From NCBI GenBank assembly GCA_028583405.1, contig CM053249.1, positions 39,027,259-39,091,258 on the forward strand: 64,000 nucleotides of DNA, written 5' to 3'. Shown piece by piece: positions 36,101-46,315 of this stretch. The stretch's first letter is position 1, and each line of letters opens with the position of its first letter. This DNA comes from Pogonophryne albipinna (Eukaryota > Chordata > Actinopteri > Perciformes > Artedidraconidae). A program made the position numbers and the translations under genes. Under the pieces are notes generated by a model. That model ran no database searches, had not been told where the DNA came from, and saw only the letters and a list, made by a program, of their open reading frames with translations.

Positions 36101-36199
36101 TGTCTTGTCACATAGACTATACTATCTGTGTCGTAGTAGAAAACTCTGTGCTGTAATTTCTCCAATTCACTGTATAGTTTCAGCCAGTTTGTGATTTTG

Positions 36200-39100
36200 A
36201 CACTATTTCAGTGAAACAAGGCTGTTTTGAACATTTCACAGATTTATGCTTAAATTCTCTGAGAAAGTTACCGAAAGATAAACTTTTCTTTTTAAAAGCT
36301 GAAAAGTAGATAATGAAGTACTCTGTTTTATTAGATTTCGTCAAGCATCTGACTCTTAATGGCAGTTTGTGATTTTGAGGCTATTTCAGTGAAACAAGGC
36401 TGTTTTGAACATTTGACAGATTTATGCTTAATTCTCTCAAAAGGTTACTGAAAAGATACACTTTTGTGTGCAAAAGCTGACCATTACCATGAAGTACTCT
36501 GAGTAGATTTTGTTAAGAATCTGACTCTTAATGGCAGTTTGTGATTTTGAGGTTCTTTCAGTGAAACAAGGCTGTTTTGAACATTTGACAGATTTATGCT
36601 TAAATTCTCTGAGAAAGTTACTGAAAGATACACTTTTGTGTATAAAAGCTGAAAAGTAGATAATGAAGTACTCTGTGTCAGTAGATTTCGTTAGGATTCT
36701 GACTCTTAATGGCCGTTTGTGATTTTGAGGCTATTTCAGTGAAACAAGGCTGTTTTGAACATTTGACAGATTTATGCTTAAATTCTCTGAGAAAGTTACT
36801 GAAAGATACACTTTTCTTTTTAAAAGTTGAAAAGTAGATAATGAAGTACTCTGTGTACATTTCGTTAAGAATCTGACTCTTAATGGCAGTTTGTGATTTT
36901 GAGGCTTGAAACAAGGCTGTTTTGAACATTTGACAGAGTTATGCTTAATTCTCTCAGAAAGTTACTGAAAGATACACTTTTGTATTTAAAAGCTGACCAC
37001 TATCATGAAGTACTCGGAGTAGATTTCGTTAAGAATCTGACTCTTAATGGCAGTTTGTCATTTTGAGGCTATGTCAGTGAAACAAGGCTATTTTTGACCA
37101 TTTGACAAAATGTATGCTTAATTCTCTCAAAAGGTTACCGCAATATACACTTTTCTTTTTAAAAGCTGACCACAAGCATGAAGTACTCGGAGTAGATTTC
37201 GTTAGGATTCTGTCACTCAATGGCAGTTTGTGATTTTGAGGCTATTTCAGTGAAACAAGGCTGATTTGAACATTTGACAGATTTATGCTTAATTCTCTCA
37301 GAAAGTTACCAAAAGATACACTTTTGTGTATAAAAGCTGAAAAGTAGATAATGAAGTACTCTGTGTCAGTATATTTCGTTAGGATTCTGACTCTTAATGG
37401 CAGTTTGTGATTTTGAGGTTATTTCAGTGAAACAAGGCTGTTTTGAACATTTGACAGATTTATGCTTAAATTCTCTGAGAAAGTTACTGAAAGATACACT
37501 TTTGTGTATAAAAGCTGAAAAGTAGATAATGAAGTACTCTGTGTCAGTAGATTTCGTTAGGATTCTGACTCTTAATGGCCGTTTGTGATTTTGAGGCTAT
37601 TTCAGTGAAACAAGGCTGTTTTGAACATTTGACAGATTTATGCTTAAATTCTCTGAGAAAGTTACTGAAAGATACACTTTTCTTTTTAAAAGCTGAAAAG
37701 TAGATAATGAAGTACTCTGTGTAGCTTTCGTTAATAATCTGACTCTTAATGGCAGTTTGTGATTTTGAGGCTTGAAACAAGGCTGTTTTGAACATTTGAC
37801 AGATTTATGCTTAATTCTCTCAAAAAGTTACTGAAAGATACACTTTTGTATTTAAAAGCTGACCACTACCATGAAGTACTCTGAGTAGATTTCGTTAAGA
37901 ATCTGACTCTTAATGGCAGTTTGTGATTTTGAGGTTATTTCAGTGAAACAAGGCTGTTTTGAACATTTGACAGATTTATGCTTAAATTCTCTGAGAAAGT
38001 TACTGAAAGATACACTTTTGTGTATAAAAGCTGAAAAGTAGATAATGAAGTACTCTGTGTCAGTAGATTTCGTTAGGATTCTGACTCTTAATGGCCGTTT
38101 GTGATTTTGAGGCTATTTCAGTGAAACAAGGCTGTTTTGAACATTTGACAGATTTATGCTTAAATTCTCTGAGAAAGTTACTGAAAGATACACTTTTCTT
38201 TTTAAAAGCTGAAAAGTAGATAATGAAGTACTCTGTGTACATTTCGTTAAGAATCTGACTCTTAATGGCAGTTTGTGATTTTGAGGCTTGAAACAAGGCT
38301 GTTTTGAACATTTGACAGAGTTATGCTTAATTCTCTCAGAAAGTTACTGAAAGATACACTTTTGTATTTAAAAGCTGACCACTATCATGAAGTACTCGGA
38401 GTAGATTTCGTTAAGAATCTGACTCTTAATGGCAGTTTGTCATTTTGAGGCTATGTCAGTGAAACAAGGCTATTTTTGACCATTTGACAAAATGTATGCT
38501 TAATTCTCTCAAAAGGTTACCGCAAGATACACTTTTCTTTTTAAAAGCTGACCACTACCATGAAGTACTCGGAGTAGATTTCGTTAGGATTCTGACTCTT
38601 AATGGCAGTTTGTGATTTTGAGGCTATTTCAGTGAAACAAGGCTGATTTGAACATTTGACAGATTTATGCTTAATTCTCTCAGAAAGTTACCGAAAGATA
38701 CACTTTTGTGTATAAAAGCTGAAAAGTAGATAATGAAGTACTCTGTGTCAGTAGATTTCGTTAGGATTCTGACTCTTAATGGCAGTTTGTGATTTTGAGG
38801 TTATTTCAGTGAAACAAGGCTGATTTGAACATTTGACAGATTTATGCTTAATTCTCTCAGAAAGTTACTGAAAGATACACTTTTGTGTATAAAAGCTGAA
38901 AAGTAGATAATGAAGTACTCTGTGTCAGTAGATTTCGTTAGGATTCTGACTCTTAATGGCAGTTTGTGATTTTGAGGTTATTTCAGTGAAACAAGGCTGT
39001 TTTGAACATTTGACAGATTTATGCTTAAATTCTCTGAGAAAGTTACTGAAAGATACACTTTTGTGTATAAAAGCTGAAAAGTAGATAATGAAGTACTCTG

Positions 39101-39905
39101 TGTCAGTAGATTTCGTTAGGATTCTGACTCTTAATGGCCGTTTGTGATTTTGAGGCTATTTCAGTGAAACAAGGCTGTTTTGAACATTTGACAGATTTAT
39201 GCTTAAATTCTCTGAGAAAGTTACTGAAAGATACACTTTTCTTTTTAAAAGCTGAAAAGTAGATAATGAAGTACTCTGTGTAGATTTCGTTAATAATCTG
39301 ACTCTTAATGGCAGTTTGTGATTTTGAGGCTTGAAACAAGGCTGTTTTGAACATTTGACAGATTTATGCTTAATTCTCTCAAAAAGTTACTGAAAGATAC
39401 ACTTTTGTATTTAAAAGCTGACCACTACCATGAAGTACTCTGAGTAGATTTCGTTAAGAATCTGACTCTTAATGGCAGTTTGTGATTTTGAGGCTATTTC
39501 AGTGAAACAAGGCTGTTTTGAACATTTGACAGAGTTATGCTTAATTCTCTCAAAAAGTTACTGAAAAGATACACTGTTGTGTACAAAAGCTGACCATTAC
39601 CATGAAGTACTTGGAGTAGATTTCGTTAAGAATCTGACTCTTAATGGCAGTTTGTCATTTTGAGGCTATGTCAGTGAAACAAGGCTATTTTTGACCATTT
39701 GACAAAATGTATGCTTAATTCTCTCAAAAAGTTACCGCAAGATACACTTTTCTTTTTAAAAGCTGACCACTACCATGAAGTACTCTGAGTAGATTTCGTT
39801 AGGATTCTGACTCTTAATGGCAGTTTGTGATTTTGAGGCTATTTCAGTGAAACAAGGCTGATTTGAACATTTGACAGATTTATGCTTAATTCTCTCAGAA
39901 AGTGA
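36200..39905. repeat. ~173-bp satellite array, about 22 units with higher-order structure
   Basis: Each unit contains TCAGTGAAACAAGGCTGTTT, GAACATTTGACAGATTTATG, a TATAAAAGCTGA or TTTAAAAGCTGA word and GACTCTTAATGGCAGTTTGT. I count 22 occurrences of GAAACAAGGCT at spacings of roughly 160-180 bp. Variant units recur in a fixed order: standard, a GGCCG variant, a short variant lacking ATTTCAGT, a CTATTTTTGACC variant and a CTGATTTGAAC variant. Four identical-length 83-codon minus-strand frames are by-products of this pattern, not genes. Confidence 0.95.
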
Positions 39906-39972
39906 CTGAAAGTGTGTTCCCTGTTACAACCCCGATGAGGTAATGAATACAACAGTTTTTCTTACAACGCAT

Positions 39973-39978
39973 TTTATT
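39973..39978 (-). terminator. Polyadenylation signal of the 221-residue gene
   Basis: TTTATT on the plus strand gives AATAAA on the minus strand, 117 nt downstream of the stop codon at 40,095. Confidence 0.55.
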
Positions 39979-40094
39979 GATATGTCACACATAAAAAAAA
40001 AAAACATTTTCTCCAAGCAGAGAATAATAAACATGATTTTTAGGCAGGACACACTAGCTCAAGTAAAATAAAAAATAAAAACATCACACTCTTC

Positions 40095-40760
40095 CTATTG
40101 CTGCCAAAAGTCCCAAGCTGCTCTTATATTCTTCAGTTGGGTCTCGTCGTTCTCTATAAGCTGGACGTAAAACTTCTCGATTTTAGCCTCAAAGAGTCTG
40201 GTGTTTCTGAGATTGTGCAGAATCGCCTCGGTAGCTCCAAAGACACTCCTCTCAGACACATGCAGGTGGCCCTGGTGTAGAGCGTCCCGAATGGCTGGAA
40301 TGAAACGAACGGTCCACAGTCTCTTTACCACTTCATCATAGTTACGATCCAGATAGTATTCTTCGGTCGGAAACAAACACTCGTGTTGCATTTGACTGGG
40401 GTGGTCGACTTGACATCCGTAAAATGTTTCCTTTCTGTACATATGCAGGACCCTATCCAACAGATGAACCACCACAGCTTTTACCGTATGCAGGAATGAC
40501 GATGTCCTAACACGTTCTGCAGCATCACCCTCTGGAGCACAAGGAAAGCACGGCGAATCAGCGGGATAAGCTGTTGATTCCCCTGGAGACTCGGATGGAG
40601 TAGATGGAGGTTGATACATATCCATCCAGCCAGTAATATCAATGCCAACTATATCGCTGTCGAGCTCGGGTGTCCAGATTGTTGGATAGGACGGGGGTCC
40701 TCCAGGCGTTTGCTCCAGGCTGCAACTCGCGGGGAGAGAGTTGTTTTTTCTCAGATCCAT
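40095..40760 (-). CDS. Uncharacterised 221-residue protein of the 6.9-kb element
   Basis: I do not recognise this protein. The start is chosen at 40,760 because the context (ACTAACCATGG) is a strong vertebrate start site. A TATA-like ATTTAAAAG lies about 35-45 nt upstream and AATAAA lies 117 nt past the stop, so it looks like a compact single-exon gene. Residues 1-85 are Pro/Ser-rich and acidic, probably disordered (TPGGPPSYPTIWTPELDSD, PPSTPSESPGES). Residues 88-221 look folded and helical, with HTVKAVVVHLLDRVLHMY, then a Cys/His cluster GCQVDHPSQMQHECLF (C-x4-H-x5-H-x-C spacing, a possible zinc site). These are followed by YDEVVKRLWTVRFIPAIRDA and IRAAWDFWQQ at the C-terminus. There is no signal peptide, membrane segment or DDE/RNase H-type signature, so it is not an obvious transposase. 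It is the only good frame in the element and stays open, which suggests selection or a young insertion. Confidence 0.7.
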   Translation of the reverse strand: MDLRKNNSLPASCSLEQTPGGPPSYPTIWTPELDSDIVGIDITGWMDMYQPPSTPSESPGESTAYPADSPCFPCAPEGDAAERVRTSSFLHTVKAVVVHLLDRVLHMYRKETFYGCQVDHPSQMQHECLFPTEEYYLDRNYDEVVKRLWTVRFIPAIRDALHQGHLHVSERSVFGATEAILHNLRNTRLFEAKIEKFYVQLIENDETQLKNIRAAWDFWQQ

Positions 40761-40789
40761 GGTTAGTGTTCAACGAATGTCCTTGAGGG

Positions 40790-40806
40790 GTCCTTACTTT
40801 TAAATG
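40790..40806 (-). promoter_or_regulatory. TATA-like box upstream of the 221-residue gene
   Basis: Minus-strand GATCATTTAAAAGTAAGG lies about 40 nt upstream of the start codon. The satellite units carry similar TTTAAAAG and TATAAAAG words. Confidence 0.35.
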
Positions 40807-41425
40807 ATCTGGTGAGGAAGGCGGGACTTGTTATGTTGAGGGGGAGGCTGAGCCCTCTGTAAAAAAGTGAGAGTCTTTTGCCGTCAAACCTTTTTTGTTG
40901 CATACAGGAAATTCTTATAGTGGTGTAAAGTAATTATAAAAAAGACAAAGATCATGTTTTTTTTAATTGTTTTATTATTTCCCTCTTTAGGTATTTTGCA
41001 AAGTACACAACCGGGGGGAAAATCTGCCACTTCCTCACAGAGCCCCTCCTCCATCACACATGAACGCGCTCACATGACCAAAAGAGGGCACGAGATAAGT
41101 TTGTGCACAGATCTCTGGCTGTAGGCATCTGACTCCCGCACACCGGCGACATTCGTTTATTGACTGGCGCCCCGGACGGATGGCGGTAAGTTGTCACAGG
41201 CGTCTCTTGGCCATTTTTCTTTTTTGCAAGGTGACTTGGTAAGTGGAAATTACTGTATTTTTAATTAGTTTTGAGCATATTTCTATTTTCACCTAATTCC
41301 ACCCCCCACTATCTGCCGGCTTCATAGCCAAAAGGAAGGGGGTGGAGAAAAGGGGGGAGAGGCCTGGGCTGGGAGGGGGCTAGACAGTCTCACACATAAC
41401 TTCAAAGAGACACCTAGATTAACAT
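40807..41425. other. Spacer between gene and right inverted end
   Basis: Non-coding. The segment at about 41,060-41,125 (GGGCACGAGATAAGTTTGTG then CACAGAT) appears in inverted form at about 52,585-52,645, so part of another dispersed repeat is shared here. Two good splice-donor-like words (GCGGTAAGTT near 41,183; TTGGTAAGTGG near 41,237) occur on the plus strand. Confidence 0.4.
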
Positions 41426-42270
41426 CAAAGGCTTATAACACACCAGTGTGAAATCACACCTGCCTGTTATAACACCTCACATCAAAGGGCAAAACATCAA
41501 AGGCAAATTAGATTAGTCAACTCTGAGGGGACAGGGGGCAGACAGCATAACTTCAAAGAGACTGCCTTAATCAACACATCAAAGAATTAGACAACAAAAA
41601 GCACTACACAGGGGGGCTTTTCACACCTACCTGTTATAACAACTCACATCAAAGGCTTAGACTACAAGGGGTGTGAGGGGACAGACAACATAACTTCAAA
41701 GAGACTGCCTTAATCAATACATCAAATAATTAGACAACAAAGGGGTGTGAGGGTACAGGGGCCAGACAACATAACTTCAAAGAGACTGCCTTAATCAATA
41801 CATCAAAGAATTAGACAACAAAGGGGTGTGAGGGTACAGGGGCCAGACAACATAACTTCAAAGAGACTGCCTTAATCAACACATCAAAGAATTAGACAAC
41901 AAAGGCACTACACAGGGGGGCTTTTCACACCTACCTGTTATAACAACTCATATCAAAGGATTAGACTACAAAGGGGTGTGAAGGGCCAGACAACATAACT
42001 TCAAAGAGACTGCCTTAATCAACACATCAAAGAATTAGACAACAAAGGCACTACACAGGGGGGCTTTTCACACCTACCTGTTATAAAGCCCATCAAAAGA
42101 TCTCGAACAAAGGGAGGCGGGACTTAGCTCATTAACATGATTGTACCCAATCACATCAAAGGGTCTCGAACAATGGGAGGCGAGACTTAGCTCATTTGCA
42201 TAATTGGGGGCGTGTCACCTTTCACTTTTTATGCATACAATTGTGACGAAAGCGGGATGAATATAACTAC
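41426..42270. repeat. Right terminal inverted repeat, 845 bp, with subrepeats
   Basis: Inverted match to 35,332-35,949. It has five copies of the CTTCAAAGAGACTGCCTTAA block (near 41,551, 41,692, 41,774, 41,855 and 41,999) spaced about 81 or 142-145 bp. The longer units contain the extra ACACAGGGGGGCTTTTCACA segment. The 227-bp excess over the left end equals two units. Confidence 0.9.
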
Positions 42271-42625
42271 TCCCATCAGCAAAAACACGTGGGTTTGCTA
42301 TCCTGGCTCCAAAATGGTGGAATGAGCTCCCCATTGAAATCAGGACAGCAGATAGCTTGCACATCTTCCGGCGCAGACTGAAAACTCATCTCTTTCGACT
42401 CCACTTCGAGCGATAGAATTACTAACAAAGCACTTATATACTAATAAAGGACTGGCTTATCTAAAGCCAGTTGAGTAGCACTTGAAATGTTTTGGCTCTA
42501 TGAAACCTGATGTACTTATATGATTCTGTTTTCTTCAAGTTTGTATCTTGTTGGTCGAACGCACTTATTGTAAGTCGCTTTGGATAAAAGCGTCAGCTAA
42601 ATGCAATGTAATGTAATGTAATACA

Positions 42626-43254
42626 GATTTAAGAAATATCAGTTTTTGAGCATGTCATCAGCATGTTTTGTCTTGACTATATTCCAACTATATTATAATA
42701 AAATAATATAATATTTATATTATTGAATTGATTATGATTATTATTAGTAGAAGTAGTTTATTTGCATTAATTATATTTTAATCTTTTTGAGGCTAGTATT
42801 TGGCAGGAAATGCAGACGTATTCACCTGTAAACGCATACTGAACTACATGCAGGCACATTTACAATTTACCTCACTGTATAAAAAAGTAACTGTGTTGAT
42901 AATAATAATAAACAGGAATTATATTTGCAAAGTACTTTGTTTCCAAAAAAATGGATTTCAAAAGAGAAAAGAAAGGAGAGAAAGAAAAGAGAGAGGGACT
43001 AAAGGTTGACAGTATGTCACCCAGTTTTTCAAAAGAAAAGGTGGGTGTGGTCTATGAGTGGTGGAAATGTGTCTGTTAGCTACACGTAGTCCATTGTAAA
43101 TAATAATTATGTTTTTTTTTTACTAAGCTGACATTAAGTACTGTTAATATCTATACATGTTTTTAATTTCACTCCTCTTTTAGCTGACATTTAATAAATG
43201 CAGGTACATTTTTAGCAGCTATTCATACTAAATCAGTTGTCCCTCCCCCTGGTG
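42626..43254. other. hAT body, non-coding
   Basis: AT-rich DNA between the L2 tail and the candidate exon. No gene. Confidence 0.4.
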
Positions 43255-43260
43255 CCAGGA

Positions 43261-43345
43261 CCAACAGATCCATCTTTAGGCTCAGCAGCCCTGTCCCCCC
43301 ATAATGCTGAACCTGAACCAGCTTTTCTCCCAACTGAAGGAGGTG
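43261..43345 (+). pseudogene. Candidate second exon of split hAT transposase
   Basis: A strong acceptor-like stretch (TCCCTCCCCCTGGTGCCAG) precedes an open segment reading PTDPSLGSAALSPHNAEPEP then AFLPTEG, followed by a donor-like GAGGTGAGC. The composition resembles the linker between N-terminus and zinc finger in some hAT transposases. It lies in the same hAT element as the basic start at 31,776. Low confidence, and it could be chance. Confidence 0.25.
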
Positions 43346-44321
43346 AGCAGCATTGTGTTGAATGCCATGCCACTTAACATATCTGAAGGGAGACTGGAAT
43401 ACAAAAAAAAATATATATATATATCAAAACAAAAAGCTAACATCAATTCAATTACACATTTCAAACACAGTATTTTCCCACATATTTAAGTTATATTTAT
43501 TTGGATTTATGCATTCGTGATGAGAATGTTCCATTCAAAAAGGTTATTATTAAAAATGTATTTACACCATAAAAGATTACTATTGAGATCTATTGTCAGG
43601 AATGTTAGCCTTATATCAAATAGTGAATTCTACTGCAGCAGAATGTTGCACGTCTGCACAGTGTTATATTTTCACAGCTCAGTGTCAGTAAATATTGTGC
43701 AGTTAGTATTGGACTACAAGATAGATGCAAGCATGTACAGGTAGAGTTATTTAAAGCATAAATGAGTCGGTTGGGTTCTGGAGGTGTGGTTACAGAAATT
43801 GTGCTTGGTTGGCGTGGCCTGTGCCTGGTGGTGGGGCCCAATGTGATATCTTTTCATGGGGCCCAAAATCCTTGGCGTGTATGGCCAGAGGGCAGGACCT
43901 ATAACACATTTACTACCCAATAGCATTGTGAGGCTGAACAAAAGGACCTTTTAAAAAAACAAAAAATGTACTGACTTTTTTAGGATAGCTTAAAGTAATG
44001 TTGTAGAATTACAACCGGGGGCCTTACAGGGTTAAGGGCTATTGTTTATTGTTATTTACTTTAAGATGTTTATTCTTAACCAATAATTGAATTTCAAAAC
44101 TCTTATTTAAATGATGTGTGTGTGTCTCTGTATTCCTGATGATACACATAGAATGAGCTCATAGGGCTGCTGATCACCATAAGCTAAACAGTCTGTATAT
44201 TGCATTACATTTGTATAATGTAAGCTTTGTTGATACTTTGTTGTAACTTAAATAGTTAGATATACTGAATATTATTTGATCTATTCCACCACTAGCTTAA
44301 TCCCAAATAATGTAGAGGTGG
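43346..44321. other. hAT body, non-coding
   Basis: Contains a GGGGCCCAATGTGATATC / GGGGCCCAAAATCC region near 43,833-43,870. No gene recognised. Confidence 0.4.
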
Positions 44322-45498
44322 GTTGTAGGTAGGGGTGGGCGATATTGAAAAATATAATATCACGATATTTTTCAAGCAGTATCATGACGATAGACGATAT
44401 TTATCACGATATTTTCCCATGTCGGTTATTATGGTTATTTGTCAAGTTACTTAACAGTACAACCACCTACAAGGTAACAAAAACTAAAATAAAAAGGAGT
44501 AACAGACCAAAATACCATTTCAAGCTGGTTTTAATTCTGAAATGAATCCCTGAATGAACAATTCAACAGGAATTTTGATATGGCTTCCTCAGTGTTCAAG
44601 TAGGTAGGCCTACACCCTACACAACAAACGTTAACACTGGTTTATTCACCAAGTAAAGTGCACTCTCTTGCTTAATAAAATAAAATATTCAAGGCACAGT
44701 TTCTCAGTATAAAAATGCACTTTCTGTTTTAGGTAGTACTAGCAGTGATGTAACATCAATAAACATGAAAAGGAGAGTAAAACATAACTAAGTAAAACAT
44801 CAATGAGGAAAAGTCAGTGCCAAACAATTAAAATGTAAACTTTAGACTTCAAGTGCAATCAAAGACTTTAGCATAACTGAACATCTGTTTCAAAAGGGAA
44901 AAACAATATAAATACCTTATTGATAAAATAAAATATAAGCCAACAGAATCAACCAAGACAATAAATGAAGTGCAATACTGTCTGAATCCTGACTAGACAG
45001 CTTGGTTTTTACTAACCGTTATCAGTATTTAGTTACTTCGGCATCATTTTGAAACGTAAAATAGGTTAATTTTGTCGTAGTTGGTTTCCACCACAGTATT
45101 TACATGGATATAAGCCCCGTCCCCTCTCCAGCGCGTCCTGTTTGAATGACGGGAGTAAACACAGCTGACAGCCGCGGTGAAACTCCAGCGGTTAGGGTGA
45201 GAATATTCACATTGCGTCCGTTGTGAACGCAGCATAACGCAGTTCAGAAACCATTGTTCTGACGATTTTAAAGGAACTTCAAGAATTTAACAGTATCAGG
45301 GGCACGCAGGCCATGGTGGCCGTAGGACGTACAATTATTTTCGGGGCTTCACGGCCAGACCGGCCGTCATGGCCGCCGTGAAAATCCTACCCTGGTGCAC
45401 TATCACGATAGATATGATATCTCTGAAAAGGCATATCGTGGAGACCTAATATCGTCTCGACGATATATATCGTCATATCGCCCACCCCTAGTTGTAGG
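44322..45498. mobile_element. Non-autonomous hAT element, 1,161 bp
   Basis: Element 44,330-45,490 begins TAGGGGTGGGCGATAT and ends with the exact inverse. It is flanked by the perfect 8-bp duplication GTTGTAGG (44,322-44,329 and 45,491-45,498). The sub-terminal regions are rich in ATCACGATAT and ATATCGTC words, possible transposase-binding repeats. The interior has no transposase. Confidence 0.92.
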
Positions 45499-45639
45499 TG
45501 CCTTAAATAACTCCTTGTTTTCTAGTGAGATGTATTTTTATGTTCATATAATAGTGATTTCAATGCCACCCCAAAATGAGCACTGGTTCCATCCTGGCCA
45601 CCCCACTGAAAATGTCCTGGCTCCGCCACTGGCTAGCTG

Positions 45640-46039
45640 AGGCTAACAAGCTAAGCTAACATGCTCAGCAGTGCTGCTCTGTGATGCTAGCCGGCTAACC
45701 TACGTCTGTTGCTCCCGGTCTGCACGTTTTACGTTGCTTAAGGTAAGTAAACATGAAACTATTCAGCAAAACTTTCAATAATAATCTAAGGTATTGAGTT
45801 TTTGGGATAATACTTGCATACAAATCTATAAATGCCTTCAGGTTTCTAAAATATATAATATGTGGTAAATTCAACAGTGGATCCAGCAAAGATTCACATT
45901 TTTGCATGATTTTAGTTCTTGATTTTTTGCTGTCACTTAATTATACTTTTAATAAATTCAAGTCAAGCTTAGTTACATGTGATGATCACTAGTTAGTGCT
46001 CTTACCTATCTTACCTCCACAACCAGACTGCATTAAAAC
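45640..46039. other. Right body of outermost element
   Basis: Starts with AGGCTAACAAGCTAAGCTAAC and is otherwise AT-rich. No gene. Confidence 0.35.
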
Positions 46040-46315
46040 TGAGGTTAATTTTCAGTTGCGTGTGTGTGAGGTTTCATTTTCAGTTGTATATGCGAGGTGT
46101 TCACTAGTGAATGTGAGAGTATTTCAATAGTGTGTGTGTGAGGTTAATTTTCAGTTGTGTGTGTGTGATGTTAATTTTCAGTAGTATGTGCGTGAGGTTT
46201 AATTTTCAGTTGTGTGTGTGTGTGAGGTGTTCAGTAGTGAATGTGAGAGTATTTCAATAGTGTGTGTGCAAGGCCAGATGTTTTCAGTAGTGTGTGTGCA
46301 AGGTTAGTTTGAATT
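46040..46315. repeat. Inverted counterpart of the 30.5-kb minisatellite
   Basis: Units read GAGGTTAATTTTCAGTTGTG then TGTGTGTGAGG with GAATGTGAGAGTATTTCAAT, the reverse complement of the units at 30,541-31,030. Confidence 0.88.

Larger units (their letters stand above)
35324..42278. mobile_element. 6.9-kb DNA element with very long inverted ends, satellite array and one gene
   Basis: Element 35,332-42,270 is flanked by the perfect 8-mer TCCCATCA (35,324-35,331 and 42,271-42,278) and lies within an L2 LINE. Its ends are inverted repeats of 618 bp (35,332-35,949) and 845 bp (41,426-42,270), nearly identical apart from subrepeat number, and start GTAGTTATATTCATCCCGCT. Inside, from left to right, are a strong hairpin (35,955-36,100), about 22 satellite units (36,200-39,905), a compact minus-strand gene (39,973-40,800) and a 0.6-kb spacer. 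The 8-bp duplication is compatible with hAT, P, Merlin, Zisupton or an atypical MULE. The end sequence does not look like hAT (CAGNG). I cannot assign a superfamily. Confidence 0.88.
34345..42625 (+). mobile_element. L2-type LINE, 5'-truncated and split by a 6.9-kb insertion
   Basis: The reverse-transcriptase part runs 34,345-35,331 and the 3' end resumes at 42,279 with CAAAAACACGTGGGTTTGCT, AAATGGTGGAATGAGCTCCC and finally GTAAGTCGCTTTGGATAAAA then GCGTCAGCTAAATG and (TAATG)n. Joining the two halves at the 8-bp duplication TCCCATCA restores a continuous L2 order, so the intervening sequence is an insertion. The copy starts inside the reverse transcriptase, so it was already 5'-truncated on arrival. 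Confidence 0.9.
31605..45639. mobile_element. hAT element split by three insertions, 8-bp target duplication
   Basis: The left end at 31,613 reads CAGTGGCGGAGC and the right end at 45,631 is its exact reverse complement. Both are followed internally by GTGGGGTGGCC. The 8-mer GCTAGCTG flanks it perfectly (31,605-31,612 and 45,632-45,639). Eight-bp duplications and CAGNG-type ends define hAT elements. It spans 14.0 kb only because it holds a TTAA element (32,212-34,236), an L2 LINE with its own insertion (34,345-42,625) and a small hAT (44,330-45,490). Subtracting these leaves about 2.5 kb. GCTAGC-rich words are common nearby, so the 8-mer alone is slightly weaker evidence than usual. Confidence 0.78.

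Noticed and set aside
36678..39354. Four 83-residue minus-strand frames with almost the same sequence
   Set aside because: They are translations of the tandem satellite, spaced by whole units, with no start context or motif; not a gene family.
36200..39905. Regularly spaced repeats suggesting CRISPR
   Set aside because: Units are contiguous 160-180 bp satellite monomers in eukaryotic DNA, without short repeats alternating with unique spacers.
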